Origin: Nitriliruptoraceae bacterium
Lineage (GTDB): Bacteria > Actinomycetota > Nitriliruptoria > Nitriliruptorales > Nitriliruptoraceae
Assembly: GCA_018401275.1 (NCBI GenBank)
Contig: JAGYKW010000001.1
Coordinates: 614,001 to 678,000, forward strand
Direction: 5' to 3'
DNA length: 64,000 nt
Position 1 is the first letter of the stretch; each line of letters begins with the position of its first letter. The notes beneath the pieces are model-generated. The model ran no database searches and was not told the DNA's origin. It saw only the letters and a list, made by a program, of their open reading frames with translations. Made by a program: the position numbers and the translations under genes. Shown in pieces: positions 1-8,366 of the stretch.

Positions 1-1549
1 CGAGGCGCGCTGCGACCTCGAGGACCTCGCGGTACTCGGGCTGCTCGCGTGCGGCGCGCAGCTCCGCGGACTTCCCGAACGCCTCCTCGAGCGTCGGCTC
101 GATCCCCTGCACGGCGGGCGGCATCATCTTCGCGAGGTCGTCCCCCACCTTGAACGGCTGGTCGAGCACGCGCGCCGCATCCCGGATGCCGGACTTCGCC
201 TTGATGGTCCCGAACGTGACGATCTGCGCGACGTGGTCGGCGCCGTACCGGTCGGCCGCGTAGCGGATCATCTCGCCGCGTCGACGGTCGTCGAAGTCGA
301 TGTCGATGTCCGGCATCTGGATGCGCGCGGGGTTGAGGAAGCGCTCGAAGATCAGCCCGTGTCGGATCGGGTCGACGCGCGTGATGTCGGTGCAGAACGC
401 GACGACGGATCCCCCGGCCGATCCACGTCCTGGTCCGACCCGGATGCCGACGGAGCGCGCGTGACGGCAGAGGTCGGCGACGATGAGGAAGTAGGCGGGG
501 AAGCCCATCTGCTCGATGACGCCGAGCTCGTACTCGACGCGCTCGGCGACGGCGGTCGGCAGCGGACTGCCGTAGCGCTCGCGCGCGCCCTCGAGGACCA
601 TGGCGCGCAGGTGCTCGCCCTCGGTGCGCCCCTCGGGCACGGGGAACCGCGGGAGGAGGTCGAGGTCGAACTCGATGCGGGCGTCGCAGCGCTCGGCCAC
701 CTCGAGCGTCGCGTCGAGCGCGTGTCCGTGGTCAGGGAACGCTGCACGCATCTGCGCAGCGGTCTTGACGAAGAACTGGTCGGAGTCGAAGCGGAAGCGT
801 CCCGGGTCCGACAGCTTCGATCCGGTCTGGATGCACAGCAGCGCGTCGTGGGCGGCGACGTCCTCGGCGCTCGTGTAGTGCGTGTCGTTCGTGATGACGG
901 TGCGCAGGCCGAGCTCGCCGGCGAGCCGTTCGAGCATCGGCCACACGCGCCGCTGCTCAGGGATGCCATGGTCCTGCAGTTCGACGAGGTAGCGGTCCGC
1001 GCCGAGCAGGTCCCGGAAGCCGCCCATGACCCGGCGCGCCGCATCCTCGTCGCCGCGCAGCAGGTGCTGGTTCACCTCGGAGCCGAGGCATCCGGACAGC
1101 ACGATGAGTCCCTGATGGTGCTCGGAGAGCAGCTCCATGTCGATGCGCGGCTTGTACCAGTAGCCCTCGAGGTAGGCCCGGCTCGACAGCGTCATCAGGT
1201 TGCGGTAGCCCGTGCCGTCCTCGGCCAGCACGGTCAGGTGATGGGCGCGCTGCTTGCCGTCCGCACCACCGGTCTGCTGGTCGTGGCGTGAGCCGATGGC
1301 CTGATAGAGCTCGGAGCCGAGGATGGGGTTCAGCCCTCGTTCCCTCGCCGCACGGTGGAACTCGACGAGGCCGAACAGGACGCCGTGGTCGGTGATCGCC
1401 ACACCCGGCTGGCCGTCCTGCTGGACGGCATCGAGCAGGTCGTCGACCCGCGACGCCCCGTCGAGCATCGAGTACTCGGTGTGGACGTGGAGGTGGACGA
1501 ACCCGCGGCCGCCGGCGCTCGCCCCCCCGCCTCCCGCACCGGTGGACAT
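1..1549 (-). CDS. dnaE: DNA polymerase III alpha subunit (replicative), 5' part; runs off the left edge
   Basis: This is the catalytic subunit of the chromosomal replicase. The first 516 residues are visible on the minus strand from an ATG at 1549, and the rest lies beyond base 1. The PHP domain opens with FVHLHVHTEYSMLDG (residues 17-31), which keeps the metal-binding histidines, followed by VAITDHGVLFGLVEF. The polymerase palm shows PDIDIDF at residues 413-419, so the catalytic aspartates are D414 and D416. A Gly-rich stretch of about a dozen residues precedes the PHP domain. The gene lies downstream of the RluA-family synthase in a minus-strand run, an arrangement common in actinobacteria. 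A second, error-prone dnaE paralogue is at 28033-31635. Identity is secure; only the C-terminal parts (fingers, clamp-binding and OB domains) are out of view. Confidence 0.97.
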   Translation of the reverse strand, partial: MSTGAGGGGASAGGRGFVHLHVHTEYSMLDGASRVDDLLDAVQQDGQPGVAITDHGVLFGLVEFHRAARERGLNPILGSELYQAIGSRHDQQTGGADGKQRAHHLTVLAEDGTGYRNLMTLSSRAYLEGYWYKPRIDMELLSEHHQGLIVLSGCLGSEVNQHLLRGDEDAARRVMGGFRDLLGADRYLVELQDHGIPEQRRVWPMLERLAGELGLRTVITNDTHYTSAEDVAAHDALLCIQTGSKLSDPGRFRFDSDQFFVKTAAQMRAAFPDHGHALDATLEVAERCDARIEFDLDLLPRFPVPEGRTEGEHLRAMVLEGARERYGSPLPTAVAERVEYELGVIEQMGFPAYFLIVADLCRHARSVGIRVGPGRGSAGGSVVAFCTDITRVDPIRHGLIFERFLNPARIQMPDIDIDFDDRRRGEMIRYAADRYGADHVAQIVTFGTIKAKSGIRDAARVLDQPFKVGDDLAKMMPPAVQGIEPTLEEAFGKSAELRAAREQPEYREVLEVAARL

Positions 1550-1659
1550 GACGCTTCTGACCTCCGGACGGGTGGGACGACGAACCTAGCAGCGGCGTTC
1601 GACACGCCCCCCGAGGTCGGCCGTCGCGTCGGCCGCGTCGCTGCCTGCGGCGCGAGCGG

Positions 1660-2661
1660 TCAGGGTTCCTCGGTGCCGACGGGTCGGTCGAGTCCAGCCC
1701 GTGACCATGCGCTCGCGAGGTCGTCGGGCAGCGGCTCGGTGAGCGATATCGGCTCGCCCGTCACCGGATGCTCGAAGGCGAGGTGGGCCGCGTGCAGCGC
1801 CGGCCGATCGATGCCCAGCGCCGTCGCGACCGGCCGATCCGTGCCGTACACCGGGTCGCCCGCGACAGGTGCCCCGACGGCATCGAGATGCACGCGGATC
1901 TGGTGCGTGCGACCGGACTCCAGGCCGCACACGACGGAGCTGACCGTGCGCAGCGCGCCGTCCGCCGTGGTCACCTCGCCCTCCCCGAGCACGCGGTAGC
2001 GGGTCCGTGCCGCTCGTCCCCCGTCGACGACCGCGAAGCGCGTGCGGCGCACCGGATGGCGGCCGATGGGCGCGTCGACGACGCCCCGCGGCTCCGGCGG
2101 TGTCCCGACGAGCAGCGCGAGGTAGCGCCGGACGACCCGACGCTCGGCGAGCATCGCGACGAGTCCCTCCATCGCCTCGGGCGTGCAGGCGACGATGAGC
2201 AGCCCCGAGGTGTCGCGGTCGAGCCGGTGGACGATGCCCGGACGCGTCGCGTCCCCACCCTCGGCGAGCGGAACACCCGCCTCGCGCAGCGCGTCGACGA
2301 GCGTGTCACCCGTGTGCCCGGCGCCGGGATGCACGACGAGACCCGGCGGCTTCGCGACGACCAGCAGGTGCTCGTCACGGTGACGGACGGGCGGGAGCGG
2401 AGGTGCGTCGACCACCGGGTCGGCGGCGACCTCCGGGACCTCGATGACCTCGCCCGCGACCACGCTCCGGCTGCGTCGCGCGGGTCGGCCACCGACCGTC
2501 ACGCCACCGCTGTCGATGCGCTGCACGGCGGCGTTGCGTGACACGCCGAGCTCGTCGGCGAGGACGACGTCCAGCCGACGGCCGTCCTGCTGCTCGTCGA
2601 CGACGATCCTGCGCGCCGAGCGGGCGTCCGCGGTCGCGCCCGTCGGGTCATCCACCGTCAT
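1660..2661 (-). CDS. RluA-family 23S rRNA pseudouridine synthase (RluD-like)
   Basis: The 333-residue product isomerises uridine to pseudouridine in large-subunit rRNA. An N-terminal S4 RNA-binding domain (GRRLDVVLADELGVSRNAAV, roughly residues 28-75) precedes the catalytic domain, whose signature HRLDRDTSGLL contains the catalytic aspartate. The later motif SGRTHQIRVHL is also typical. I chose the ATG at 2661 because it overlaps the lspA stop in ATGA, implying translational coupling. The frame stays open further upstream, but only as antisense to lspA. Family membership is certain. The exact target uridine (RluD, RluC or RluA type) cannot be told from sequence alone. The order lspA-rluD-dnaE is common in actinobacteria. 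Confidence 0.95.
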   Translation of the reverse strand: MTVDDPTGATADARSARRIVVDEQQDGRRLDVVLADELGVSRNAAVQRIDSGGVTVGGRPARRSRSVVAGEVIEVPEVAADPVVDAPPLPPVRHRDEHLLVVAKPPGLVVHPGAGHTGDTLVDALREAGVPLAEGGDATRPGIVHRLDRDTSGLLIVACTPEAMEGLVAMLAERRVVRRYLALLVGTPPEPRGVVDAPIGRHPVRRTRFAVVDGGRAARTRYRVLGEGEVTTADGALRTVSSVVCGLESGRTHQIRVHLDAVGAPVAGDPVYGTDRPVATALGIDRPALHAAHLAFEHPVTGEPISLTEPLPDDLASAWSRAGLDRPVGTEEP

Positions 2662-3209
2662 GAGGGCGCGTCCGATCCGCGCTGCGCGCGCTCCTCGAGC
2701 AGCGCCGCGAGGAGGAACAGGGCGACCCCGACCGTGATGGACGCATCCGCCACGTTGAAGCGTGGGAAGCTCCCCCAGGCGACGAAGTCGACCACGGAGC
2801 CCCCGATCCACGAGCCGTCACCCGAACGCACGACCCGGTCGATGACGTTGCCGATCGCACCGCCGACGACCAGTCCCTGTCCGAGGATCAGGAAGCGGGG
2901 CGTGGCCGCATCGAGCGCACGCACGACGACGACAGCCAGCACGAGCGTGACCAGGGGGAAGATGACGGGTGGGAGGCGCAGCCCGAACGCCGCGCCGGGG
3001 TTGAAGACGAGCTGCCAGCCGATGCTGGGTCCGAGCAGTGGGACGAAGCGTCCAGGCTCGAGCACGTCGAGCACGACGGCCTTGACGACCTGGTCGACGA
3101 GGACGACCGCGGCAACGATGGACACGAGCAGGAGGAGACGCCCGCGGAGCTGCGCCGTGCCGGTCGGAGTCAGCGCCCCGTCTCCGCACGACGCCGGCAG
3201 TCCATGCAC
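2658..3209 (-). CDS. lspA: Lipoprotein signal peptidase (signal peptidase II)
   Basis: This inner-membrane aspartyl protease removes signal peptides from diacylglyceryl-modified prolipoproteins. The product is 183 residues with four hydrophobic segments. Family motifs are FNPGAAFG (residues 69-76), GGAIGNVIDR (116-125) and FNVADASI (151-158). The catalytic aspartates are therefore D124 and D155. The ATG at 3209 lies 40 bases inside the preceding zinc finger gene. No better in-frame ATG or GTG follows before the first membrane segment, so I kept it, although the true start may be a few codons further in. The gene overlaps the pseudouridine synthase by 4 bases. At least two lipoproteins in this window (32017-32970 and 33043-34083) are likely substrates. 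Confidence 0.96.
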   Translation of the reverse strand: MHGLPASCGDGALTPTGTAQLRGRLLLLVSIVAAVVLVDQVVKAVVLDVLEPGRFVPLLGPSIGWQLVFNPGAAFGLRLPPVIFPLVTLVLAVVVVRALDAATPRFLILGQGLVVGGAIGNVIDRVVRSGDGSWIGGSVVDFVAWGSFPRFNVADASITVGVALFLLAALLEERAQRGSDAPS

Positions 3210-3550
3210 TGCGTCGTGTAGGGCAGCGCCTCGAGGCGCTCGAGCTCGATGCGCAGCCCACAGGTCACGCAGTCCCCGAAGGAACCGTCGTCGAGCCGCC
3301 GCATCGCGTCGTCGATCTGCGAGAGCAGGTTGCGGGCATGAAGGGACAGCGACTGCGCGGTCTCGCGCTCGAAGCTGGCCGATCCGGCGTCCGCCGGGTC
3401 GTCGTCGAAACCGCTCTCGCGCCAGTTCTTGACGTCCGCCTCGGCGTCGAGGTCGACCACGTGGCCCGCGAGCTGCGCGCGCTCAGCGACGAGGCCCTCG
3501 CGGAATGCGCGGAGCCTGGTGGCGGAGAGTGGTCGTCGCTGACGGGTCAT
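3170..3550 (-). CDS. TraR/DksA-type C4 zinc finger protein
   Basis: A 126-residue protein with a charged, probably helical N-terminal half and a C-terminal DksA/TraR zinc finger. The four cysteines form two pairs, in DCVTCGLRIELERL and CMDCRRR. DksA proteins bind RNA polymerase through the secondary channel and modify its response to ppGpp. Actinobacterial members of this size are little studied, so that role is only an inference here. The gene heads the minus-strand run leading to lspA. A TACGGT -10 box at 3561-3566 would place the transcript start only a few bases before the ATG at 3550, so its mRNA is nearly leaderless. Confidence 0.9.
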   Translation of the reverse strand: MTRQRRPLSATRLRAFREGLVAERAQLAGHVVDLDAEADVKNWRESGFDDDPADAGSASFERETAQSLSLHARNLLSQIDDAMRRLDDGSFGDCVTCGLRIELERLEALPYTTQCMDCRRRAETGR

Positions 3551-3560
3551 GAGTCGCAGG

Positions 3561-3569
3561 ACCGTAGCA
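3561..3569 (-). promoter_or_regulatory. Extended -10 promoter of the zinc finger gene
   Basis: Read on the minus strand the bases are TGCTACGGT: a TACGGT -10 box (TAnnnT type) with an upstream TG. Ten bases separate it from the ATG at 3550, leaving a 5' leader of only about 3-5 nucleotides. The same nine bases occur before the aromatic leader peptide at 35645-35653. No clear -35 is visible. Confidence 0.5.
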
Positions 3570-3598
3570 GCGGGTGAGGACGCCGAGTGGGAGGCGGT

Positions 3599-3649
3599 TA
3601 GGCTCCGTCAGAAGGCCGAGGAACCGTCTCCGGTCGCCCTACGGCCTTC
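3599..3649 (+). promoter_or_regulatory. Promoter and structured 5' leader of ileS
   Basis: A TAGGCT -10 box at 3599-3604 predicts a transcript start near 3611. Exactly there begins an 8-base-pair perfect inverted repeat, GAAGGCCG (3611-3618) with CGGCCTTC (3642-3649). Inside its loop lies a smaller ACCG/CGGT stem (3623-3626 with 3631-3634). The leader to the GTG at 3721 is about 110 nucleotides. Actinobacterial ileS genes often carry a T-box here, but I find no ATC specifier in the hairpin and no T-box consensus before the ribosome binding site. The structure is real; its function is open. Confidence 0.5.
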
Positions 3650-3720
3650 CGGCGCGCGGCCGTCCGGCAGGCACCTCGCACACTGCCCCGACGCCACCCG
3701 AGACGCTGCAGGAGGATGTC

Positions 3721-6700
3721 GTGGCCCACGCGAGCGGCTGGCCCGAGGTCCCGGCGCGTCCGGACCTGCCCGCGCTCGAGCATGCCGTGCTGGAACGTTG
3801 GGGACGCGACGACGTGTTCCACCGCAGCGTCGCGCAGCGCTCCGACGGCCCCGTCTGGACGTTCTACGAGGGCCCACCGACCGCCAACGGTCGTCCCGGC
3901 GTCCATCACGTCGAGTCCCGCGTCTTCAAGGACGTCTTCCCCCGCTACCGCACGATGAAGGGCAGCTCGGTGCGCCGCAAGGGCGGCTGGGACTGCCACG
4001 GCCTGCCCGTCGAGCTCGAGGTCGAACGGGAGCTCGGGCTCGACTCGAAGGCCGACATCGAGGCCTACGGCATCGAGGAGTTCAACGCGCGCTGCCGCGA
4101 GTCGGTCCAGCGCTACGTCGGGGCGTTCGAGGAGCTCACTGAGCGCATCGGCTTCTGGATCGACACCGAGGACGCCTACCGCACGATGGACGCCGAGTAC
4201 GTCGAGAGCCTGTGGTGGGCGCTGGGCGAGCTGTGGGACCGCGACCTGCTGTTCGAGGACTTCCGCGTCGCTCCCTACTGCGGTCGGTGCGGCACCGCGC
4301 TCAGCGACGCCGAGGTCTCGCTCGGCTACGACGAGGTCACCGACCCGTCGGTGTACGTGCGGCTGCCCCTCATCGACGCACCTGACGCACTGGCCGACGC
4401 GTCGCTGGTGGTGTGGACGACGACGCCCTGGACGCTGCCATCGAACGTCGCGTGCGCCGTCGGCGAGTCGCTGACCTATGCCGTCGTCGAGCGGCGCAAC
4501 ACCGACGGGAAGACCGAGCGGCTCGTGCTCGCTGCGGACCTCATCACGACCGTGCTCGGTGAGGACGTCACCGTCGCATCGACGCTCACGGGCGGAGAGC
4601 TCGTCGGGCTGCACTACCGGCCTCCGTTCGACCACTTCATGCCCGACGCCACGGACGAGGGGGACGCGCACCGGGTCGTCGCTGCCGACTTCGTGACGAC
4701 CACCGATGGCACCGGCATCGTCCACCTCGCACCCGCGTTCGGTGGTGACGACATGGTCGTCGGGCGCCGCGAGGGCCTCCCGATCATCAACCCGGTCGGA
4801 CCCGACGCGCGCTTCACGTCCGGACCGTGGGCCGGCCGGTTCGTCAAGGACGCCGACGAGGACATCACCACGGCGCTCGCCGCTGCCGGGCTGCTCGTCG
4901 CGAGCCGGCCCTACACCCACACCTACCCGTTCTGCTGGCGCTGCAAGCAGCCGCTGATCTACTGGGCGAAGCCATCGTGGTACATCCGCACGACCGCGCG
5001 CCGCGACGAGCTGCTCGCCAACAACGCGGGGATCGGCTGGTCGCCCGAGCACATCCGTGATGGCCGGTTCGGCAACTGGCTCGAGAACAACGTCGACTGG
5101 GCACTGTCACGCGACCGCTACTGGGGCACACCGCTGCCGTTCTGGCGCTGCGACGACTGTCACGGCGTCACGGTGGTCCGCTCACTCGCCCAGCTCTCCG
5201 AGCTGTCCGGCGAGGACCACACCGGGACCGACCCGCACCGGCCGTTCGTCGACCGCATCACCATCCCCTGCGCGGACTGCGGCGGGACCGCCCACCGCGT
5301 GCCCGGGGTCGCGGACGCCTGGTTCGACTCCGGCGGCATGCCGTTCGCGCAGTGGGGCTATCCCTACCGCGGACGTGCGGAGTTCGAGCGCCACTACCCC
5401 GCCGACTACATCTGCGAGGCGATCGACCAGACGCGCGGCTGGTTCTACTCGTTGCTGGCGGAGTCGACGCTGCTCTTCGGGGACTCGTCGTTCCGCAACT
5501 GCGTGTGCCTCGGCCACATCGTGGACGAGGACGGCCGCAAGATGTCGAAGTCCGTCGGCAACGTCGTCGACCCGTGGACGATCACGGAGGTCCACGGCGC
5601 GGACGCGCTGCGCTGGCTGATGTTCGCTGACGGCAACCCGTGGGTGTCGCGGCGTGTCGGCACCCAGCAGCTCGACGACGTCGTGCGACGCTTCCTGCTC
5701 ACGATCTGGAACACGCACGTCTTCTTCACCACCTACGCGCGCATCGACGGCTTCGACCCTGCCTCGCCCGCGCCGGCGGTGGCCGACCGGCCCATCACCG
5801 ACCGCTGGATCCTCGCCGAGCTCGCGGCGACCATCGACGTCGTCGATCACGGGCTCGACCGCTACGACGTCTCCACCGCTACGCGCCGCCTCGAACGCTT
5901 CGTCGATGACCTGTCGAACTGGTACGTGCGTCGCAGCCGTCGACGCTTCTGGCGCGGCGTCGACGAGGACCCCAGCGACAAGGCGGCCGCGTACCACACG
6001 CTGCACACGGTCCTCACGACGCTCGCGCAGCTGCTCGCCCCGTTCACGCCGTTCATCGCCGAGCGTCTGTGGCAGGACCTCGTCGTGAGCATCGACCCGT
6101 CCGCCGTGGACTCGGTCCACCTGACCGACTTCCCCGTCGCCGATGCGTCGTGGCGCGACGAGGCGGTCGTCGCTGCGATGGCGACCGGTCGCCGGCTCGT
6201 CGAGCTCGGGCGCCAGGCCCGCACGGAGAGCGGGCACCGCGTCCGCCAGCCGCTGGCCCGCGCGCTCGTGAGCGTGCCGGGACGTGACGCGTCCGGCCTC
6301 GCGCTCGTCGCCGACGAGATCGCCGACGAGCTGAACCTGCATGCCGTGGACCTCGCGGACGCGGCGTCCGGTGTCGTCGACCGCACGTTGAAGCCCAACT
6401 TCCGTGCGCTCGGTCCGGCCTTCGGCTCCGACGCACCCGCGGTGGCGGCCGCCCTGTCCGCACTCGACGTCGCCGGCGCCGAGGAGCTGCTCGCGGCCGC
6501 CGACGGGGGCGACCTCGCCCTGATCGTCGACGGCCGGACGTTGACGCTCACCGCGGAGATGTTCGAGATCGTCGAGCAGCCCCGGACCGGTTGGAGCGTC
6601 GTCAGCGACGGGAACCATGCCGTCGCGCTCGACACGACGCTCACGCCCGAGCTCGAGCTCGAGGGTGCTGCGCGCGAGCTCGTGCGCGGCGTGAACGAGC

Positions 6701-6930
6701 AGCGCAAGGCGGTCGGGCTCGACCTCGCGGACCGGATCGATCTGGACCTCACGTTCGAGGTGGCGGGCCTCGGCGAGCGCCTCGCTGCCGCAGGGCTGCT
6801 CGACCTGCTCGCCCGCGAGGTGCTTGCGACGCGCATCGTGCAGGGCGATATCCCCGACGACGCATCCGACGTCGCGACCGTGACCCTGGGCACGCTCGGC
6901 ACGGCCCGCCTGCGCGTGCTGCGCGCGTGA
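3721..6930 (+). CDS. ileS: Isoleucyl-tRNA synthetase, eukaryote-like type
   Basis: A class I synthetase of 1069 residues that charges tRNA-Ile with isoleucine. The HIGH-type site lies in GPPTANGRPGVHHVESRVFK and the second ATP-site motif is KMSKS (in GRKMSKSVGNVVDP). Two CxxC pairs sit in the insertion region (YCGRCGTALSDAE and CWRCKQPLIYWAKP). The C-terminal zinc finger of the E. coli-type enzyme is absent and the layout matches the eukaryote-like (IleS2) group, known for low mupirocin sensitivity. I chose the GTG at 3721 because AGGAGG at 3710-3715 sits five bases before it. The frame is open 49 codons further upstream, but that part covers the leader. The stop overlaps the start of the next gene (GTGA). 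Confidence 0.97.
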   Translation: MAHASGWPEVPARPDLPALEHAVLERWGRDDVFHRSVAQRSDGPVWTFYEGPPTANGRPGVHHVESRVFKDVFPRYRTMKGSSVRRKGGWDCHGLPVELEVERELGLDSKADIEAYGIEEFNARCRESVQRYVGAFEELTERIGFWIDTEDAYRTMDAEYVESLWWALGELWDRDLLFEDFRVAPYCGRCGTALSDAEVSLGYDEVTDPSVYVRLPLIDAPDALADASLVVWTTTPWTLPSNVACAVGESLTYAVVERRNTDGKTERLVLAADLITTVLGEDVTVASTLTGGELVGLHYRPPFDHFMPDATDEGDAHRVVAADFVTTTDGTGIVHLAPAFGGDDMVVGRREGLPIINPVGPDARFTSGPWAGRFVKDADEDITTALAAAGLLVASRPYTHTYPFCWRCKQPLIYWAKPSWYIRTTARRDELLANNAGIGWSPEHIRDGRFGNWLENNVDWALSRDRYWGTPLPFWRCDDCHGVTVVRSLAQLSELSGEDHTGTDPHRPFVDRITIPCADCGGTAHRVPGVADAWFDSGGMPFAQWGYPYRGRAEFERHYPADYICEAIDQTRGWFYSLLAESTLLFGDSSFRNCVCLGHIVDEDGRKMSKSVGNVVDPWTITEVHGADALRWLMFADGNPWVSRRVGTQQLDDVVRRFLLTIWNTHVFFTTYARIDGFDPASPAPAVADRPITDRWILAELAATIDVVDHGLDRYDVSTATRRLERFVDDLSNWYVRRSRRRFWRGVDEDPSDKAAAYHTLHTVLTTLAQLLAPFTPFIAERLWQDLVVSIDPSAVDSVHLTDFPVADASWRDEAVVAAMATGRRLVELGRQARTESGHRVRQPLARALVSVPGRDASGLALVADEIADELNLHAVDLADAASGVVDRTLKPNFRALGPAFGSDAPAVAAALSALDVAGAEELLAAADGGDLALIVDGRTLTLTAEMFEIVEQPRTGWSVVSDGNHAVALDTTLTPELELEGAARELVRGVNEQRKAVGLDLADRIDLDLTFEVAGLGERLAAAGLLDLLAREVLATRIVQGDIPDDASDVATVTLGTLGTARLRVLRA

Positions 6931-7544
6931 CGCGTTCGCGCACGTCGCGACTCGCCGGGGCGGTGTGGACCGCGACGCTGGTCGCGGGCGCGGTCGGAGT
7001 CGTGCGGCAACGCAACGAGGCGATGAGGGTCCGACGCGGCGAGCTGCAGCCCGACGGTCCCGATGGTGATCGCATCCCTGCGTCCCCGCATGCACCGGCG
7101 TCGGCGCTCATCGCGAACTGGGTGCCAGCGCCGCCGCGCACGCTCGCCGGTCAGTGGGCAGCGATGGCGTGGAGCGCTCCCCTCACGGTCGTCGGACTCG
7201 CCGTCGCGTACGCCTCAGGAGTGCGCCCGCGCTGGGACGCCGACCGGCGCTGCATGGTCGCCACCGGTGTGGGCGGACCCTCCGGCCTGGCCCTGCGTCT
7301 CGTCGGGGCGGGCGCGAACACCGTGGGGCACGTGGTCCTGTGCCGCAGCGAGTCACCGAGCCCTGCCCTGCTCGACCACGAGGCCGTGCACGTGCGGCAG
7401 GGCGAGCGGCTCGGCCCGCTGCTCGTCCCGCTGTACCTGTGGCTCAACGCCCTGCACGGCTACCGCGACAACCCGCTCGAGCACGCGGCACGACGCGGAG
7501 CGCGGTCGGCATGCATGGCGCGCGAGCCGCGGTCCACGGCCTGA
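6927..7544 (+). CDS. Uncharacterised protein with an HExxH motif
   Basis: A 205-residue protein I cannot assign to a characterised family. The GTG at 6927 overlaps the ileS stop as GTGA, so it is probably translated by coupling. A hydrophobic N-terminal segment (about residues 9-22) is followed by a Pro/Asp-rich stretch, a second hydrophobic segment near AMAWSAPLTVVGLAVAYAS, and a C-terminal part containing LLDHEAVHVRQGERLGP. HEAVH fits the HExxH zinc-protease signature, and YRDNPLEHAAR could supply further ligands. Similar HExxHxRQ proteins of unknown function are familiar in actinobacteria, from memory rather than a search. A membrane-bound metallopeptidase is possible but unproven. It ends 13 bases from the convergent yggT. 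Confidence 0.75.
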   Translation: MTRSRTSRLAGAVWTATLVAGAVGVVRQRNEAMRVRRGELQPDGPDGDRIPASPHAPASALIANWVPAPPRTLAGQWAAMAWSAPLTVVGLAVAYASGVRPRWDADRRCMVATGVGGPSGLALRLVGAGANTVGHVVLCRSESPSPALLDHEAVHVRQGERLGPLLVPLYLWLNALHGYRDNPLEHAARRGARSACMAREPRSTA

Positions 7545-7557
7545 CCGGTCCGGCGGG

Positions 7558-7812
7558 TCAGAGCCCCGCGCTGAACGCGATGTTGCGCAGCAGCGACGTG
7601 CCGATCAGCAGGACGAGGATCGACAGGTCGAGCGCGACCATCCCGATGCGCAGCGGTGGGATCATGCGCCGCAGTGGCGTGGCGAGCGGCTCCACGAGGC
7701 GTCCCACCCCGACCACGAACGGGCGCAGCGCGTCGGGCGGCCGCGGCACCCACGAGAAGATGACGTAGAGCACGAGCACGTACCAGTACAGCTGCAGGGC
7801 GGTGGAGATCAT
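7558..7812 (-). CDS. YggT family membrane protein
   Basis: A small integral membrane protein of 84 residues with two hydrophobic segments (ALQLYWYVLVLYVIFSWV and VALDLSILVLLIGTSLL). Between them is the conserved PFVVGVGRLVEPLATPLRRM linker with its LxxPlR-type core. YggT/YlmG proteins lie next to sepF in Gram-positives and cyanobacteria and are implicated in membrane or division organisation; the biochemical role is not known. The ATG at 7812 overlaps the sepF stop (ATGA). This is the last gene of the dcw transcript. In most actinobacteria divIVA would follow, but here the convergent HExxH/ileS pair does. Confidence 0.9.
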   Translation of the reverse strand: MISTALQLYWYVLVLYVIFSWVPRPPDALRPFVVGVGRLVEPLATPLRRMIPPLRIGMVALDLSILVLLIGTSLLRNIAFSAGL

Positions 7813-8366
7813 CGTGCGATGCCCTCCACGTCGTAGCCGAGCTGCGCGAGGCGTCGACGCTCGTCGAGGGGGATGTCGAGCCCCTCGGGGACGAGCAGGA
7901 ACGCGCGTGCCGCTGTGCGACGGAGCGTGCCGTGACTCGCGTAGGTCAGGCCCGAGACGAAGTCGACGGTGCGGCGTGCGACCTCGCGTGTGCAGGCACT
8001 CACGTCGAACAGCACCGGATGTCGCAGGCGGTAGCGCGAGCCGATCGCCTCGACGTCGTCGAAGTCGAGCACCTGTACGACCGCGACGCGATCGGCGGAC
8101 ACCTCGAGTCCGTCCCGGAGCGACCGGACGTTGGACGTGGCCTGACCTGACGGCACGCGGACCGGGACGCTGCGTGCCGGCCCTGCGGCCTCGCGGGCGG
8201 CGGGGCGTTGTGCCGGGCGGACGGCCTCGCGCACGGCGGCACGCGACGGTTCCGGCGCGACCGGGGCGTCCTGCGGCTCGATGTCCTCCAGGACCTGCCA
8301 TTCGGCAGCGTCCTCAGGCTCCTCGCGCAGCCCCAGGTAGACGAGCGTCCGTGCCCACATGCTCAT
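7809..8366 (-). CDS. sepF: Cell division protein SepF
   Basis: SepF binds membrane and the FtsZ C-terminus and anchors the Z-ring. In organisms without FtsA it is the main anchor, which fits the absence of ftsA here. The 185-residue product has an N-terminal MSMWARTLVYLGL segment that can form the membrane-binding amphipathic helix. A variable Ala/Pro/Arg linker (about residues 30-75) and the SepF core follow (SLRDGLEVSADRVAVVQVLD to SGLTYASHGTLRRTAARAFL). GGAGGG lies eight bases before the ATG at 8366. It overlaps yggS upstream and yggT downstream by 4 bases each. Confidence 0.95.
   Translation of the reverse strand: MSMWARTLVYLGLREEPEDAAEWQVLEDIEPQDAPVAPEPSRAAVREAVRPAQRPAAREAAGPARSVPVRVPSGQATSNVRSLRDGLEVSADRVAVVQVLDFDDVEAIGSRYRLRHPVLFDVSACTREVARRTVDFVSGLTYASHGTLRRTAARAFLLVPEGLDIPLDERRRLAQLGYDVEGIAR

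Noticed and set aside
233-1291. Long plus-strand open frame opposite dnaE
   Set aside because: Its product is low-complexity Arg/Val/Asp-rich and it lies antisense to a clear dnaE with PHP and palm motifs; such shadow frames are frequent at this GC content.
3611-3720. T-box riboswitch before ileS
   Set aside because: A hairpin is present, but there is no isoleucine specifier, no T-box consensus and no pairing partner for a tRNA acceptor end.
5182-7095. Minus-strand frame of over 600 codons opposite ileS
   Set aside because: No recognisable domain, Arg/Asp/Glu-biased, and fully antisense to ileS, whose motifs are intact.
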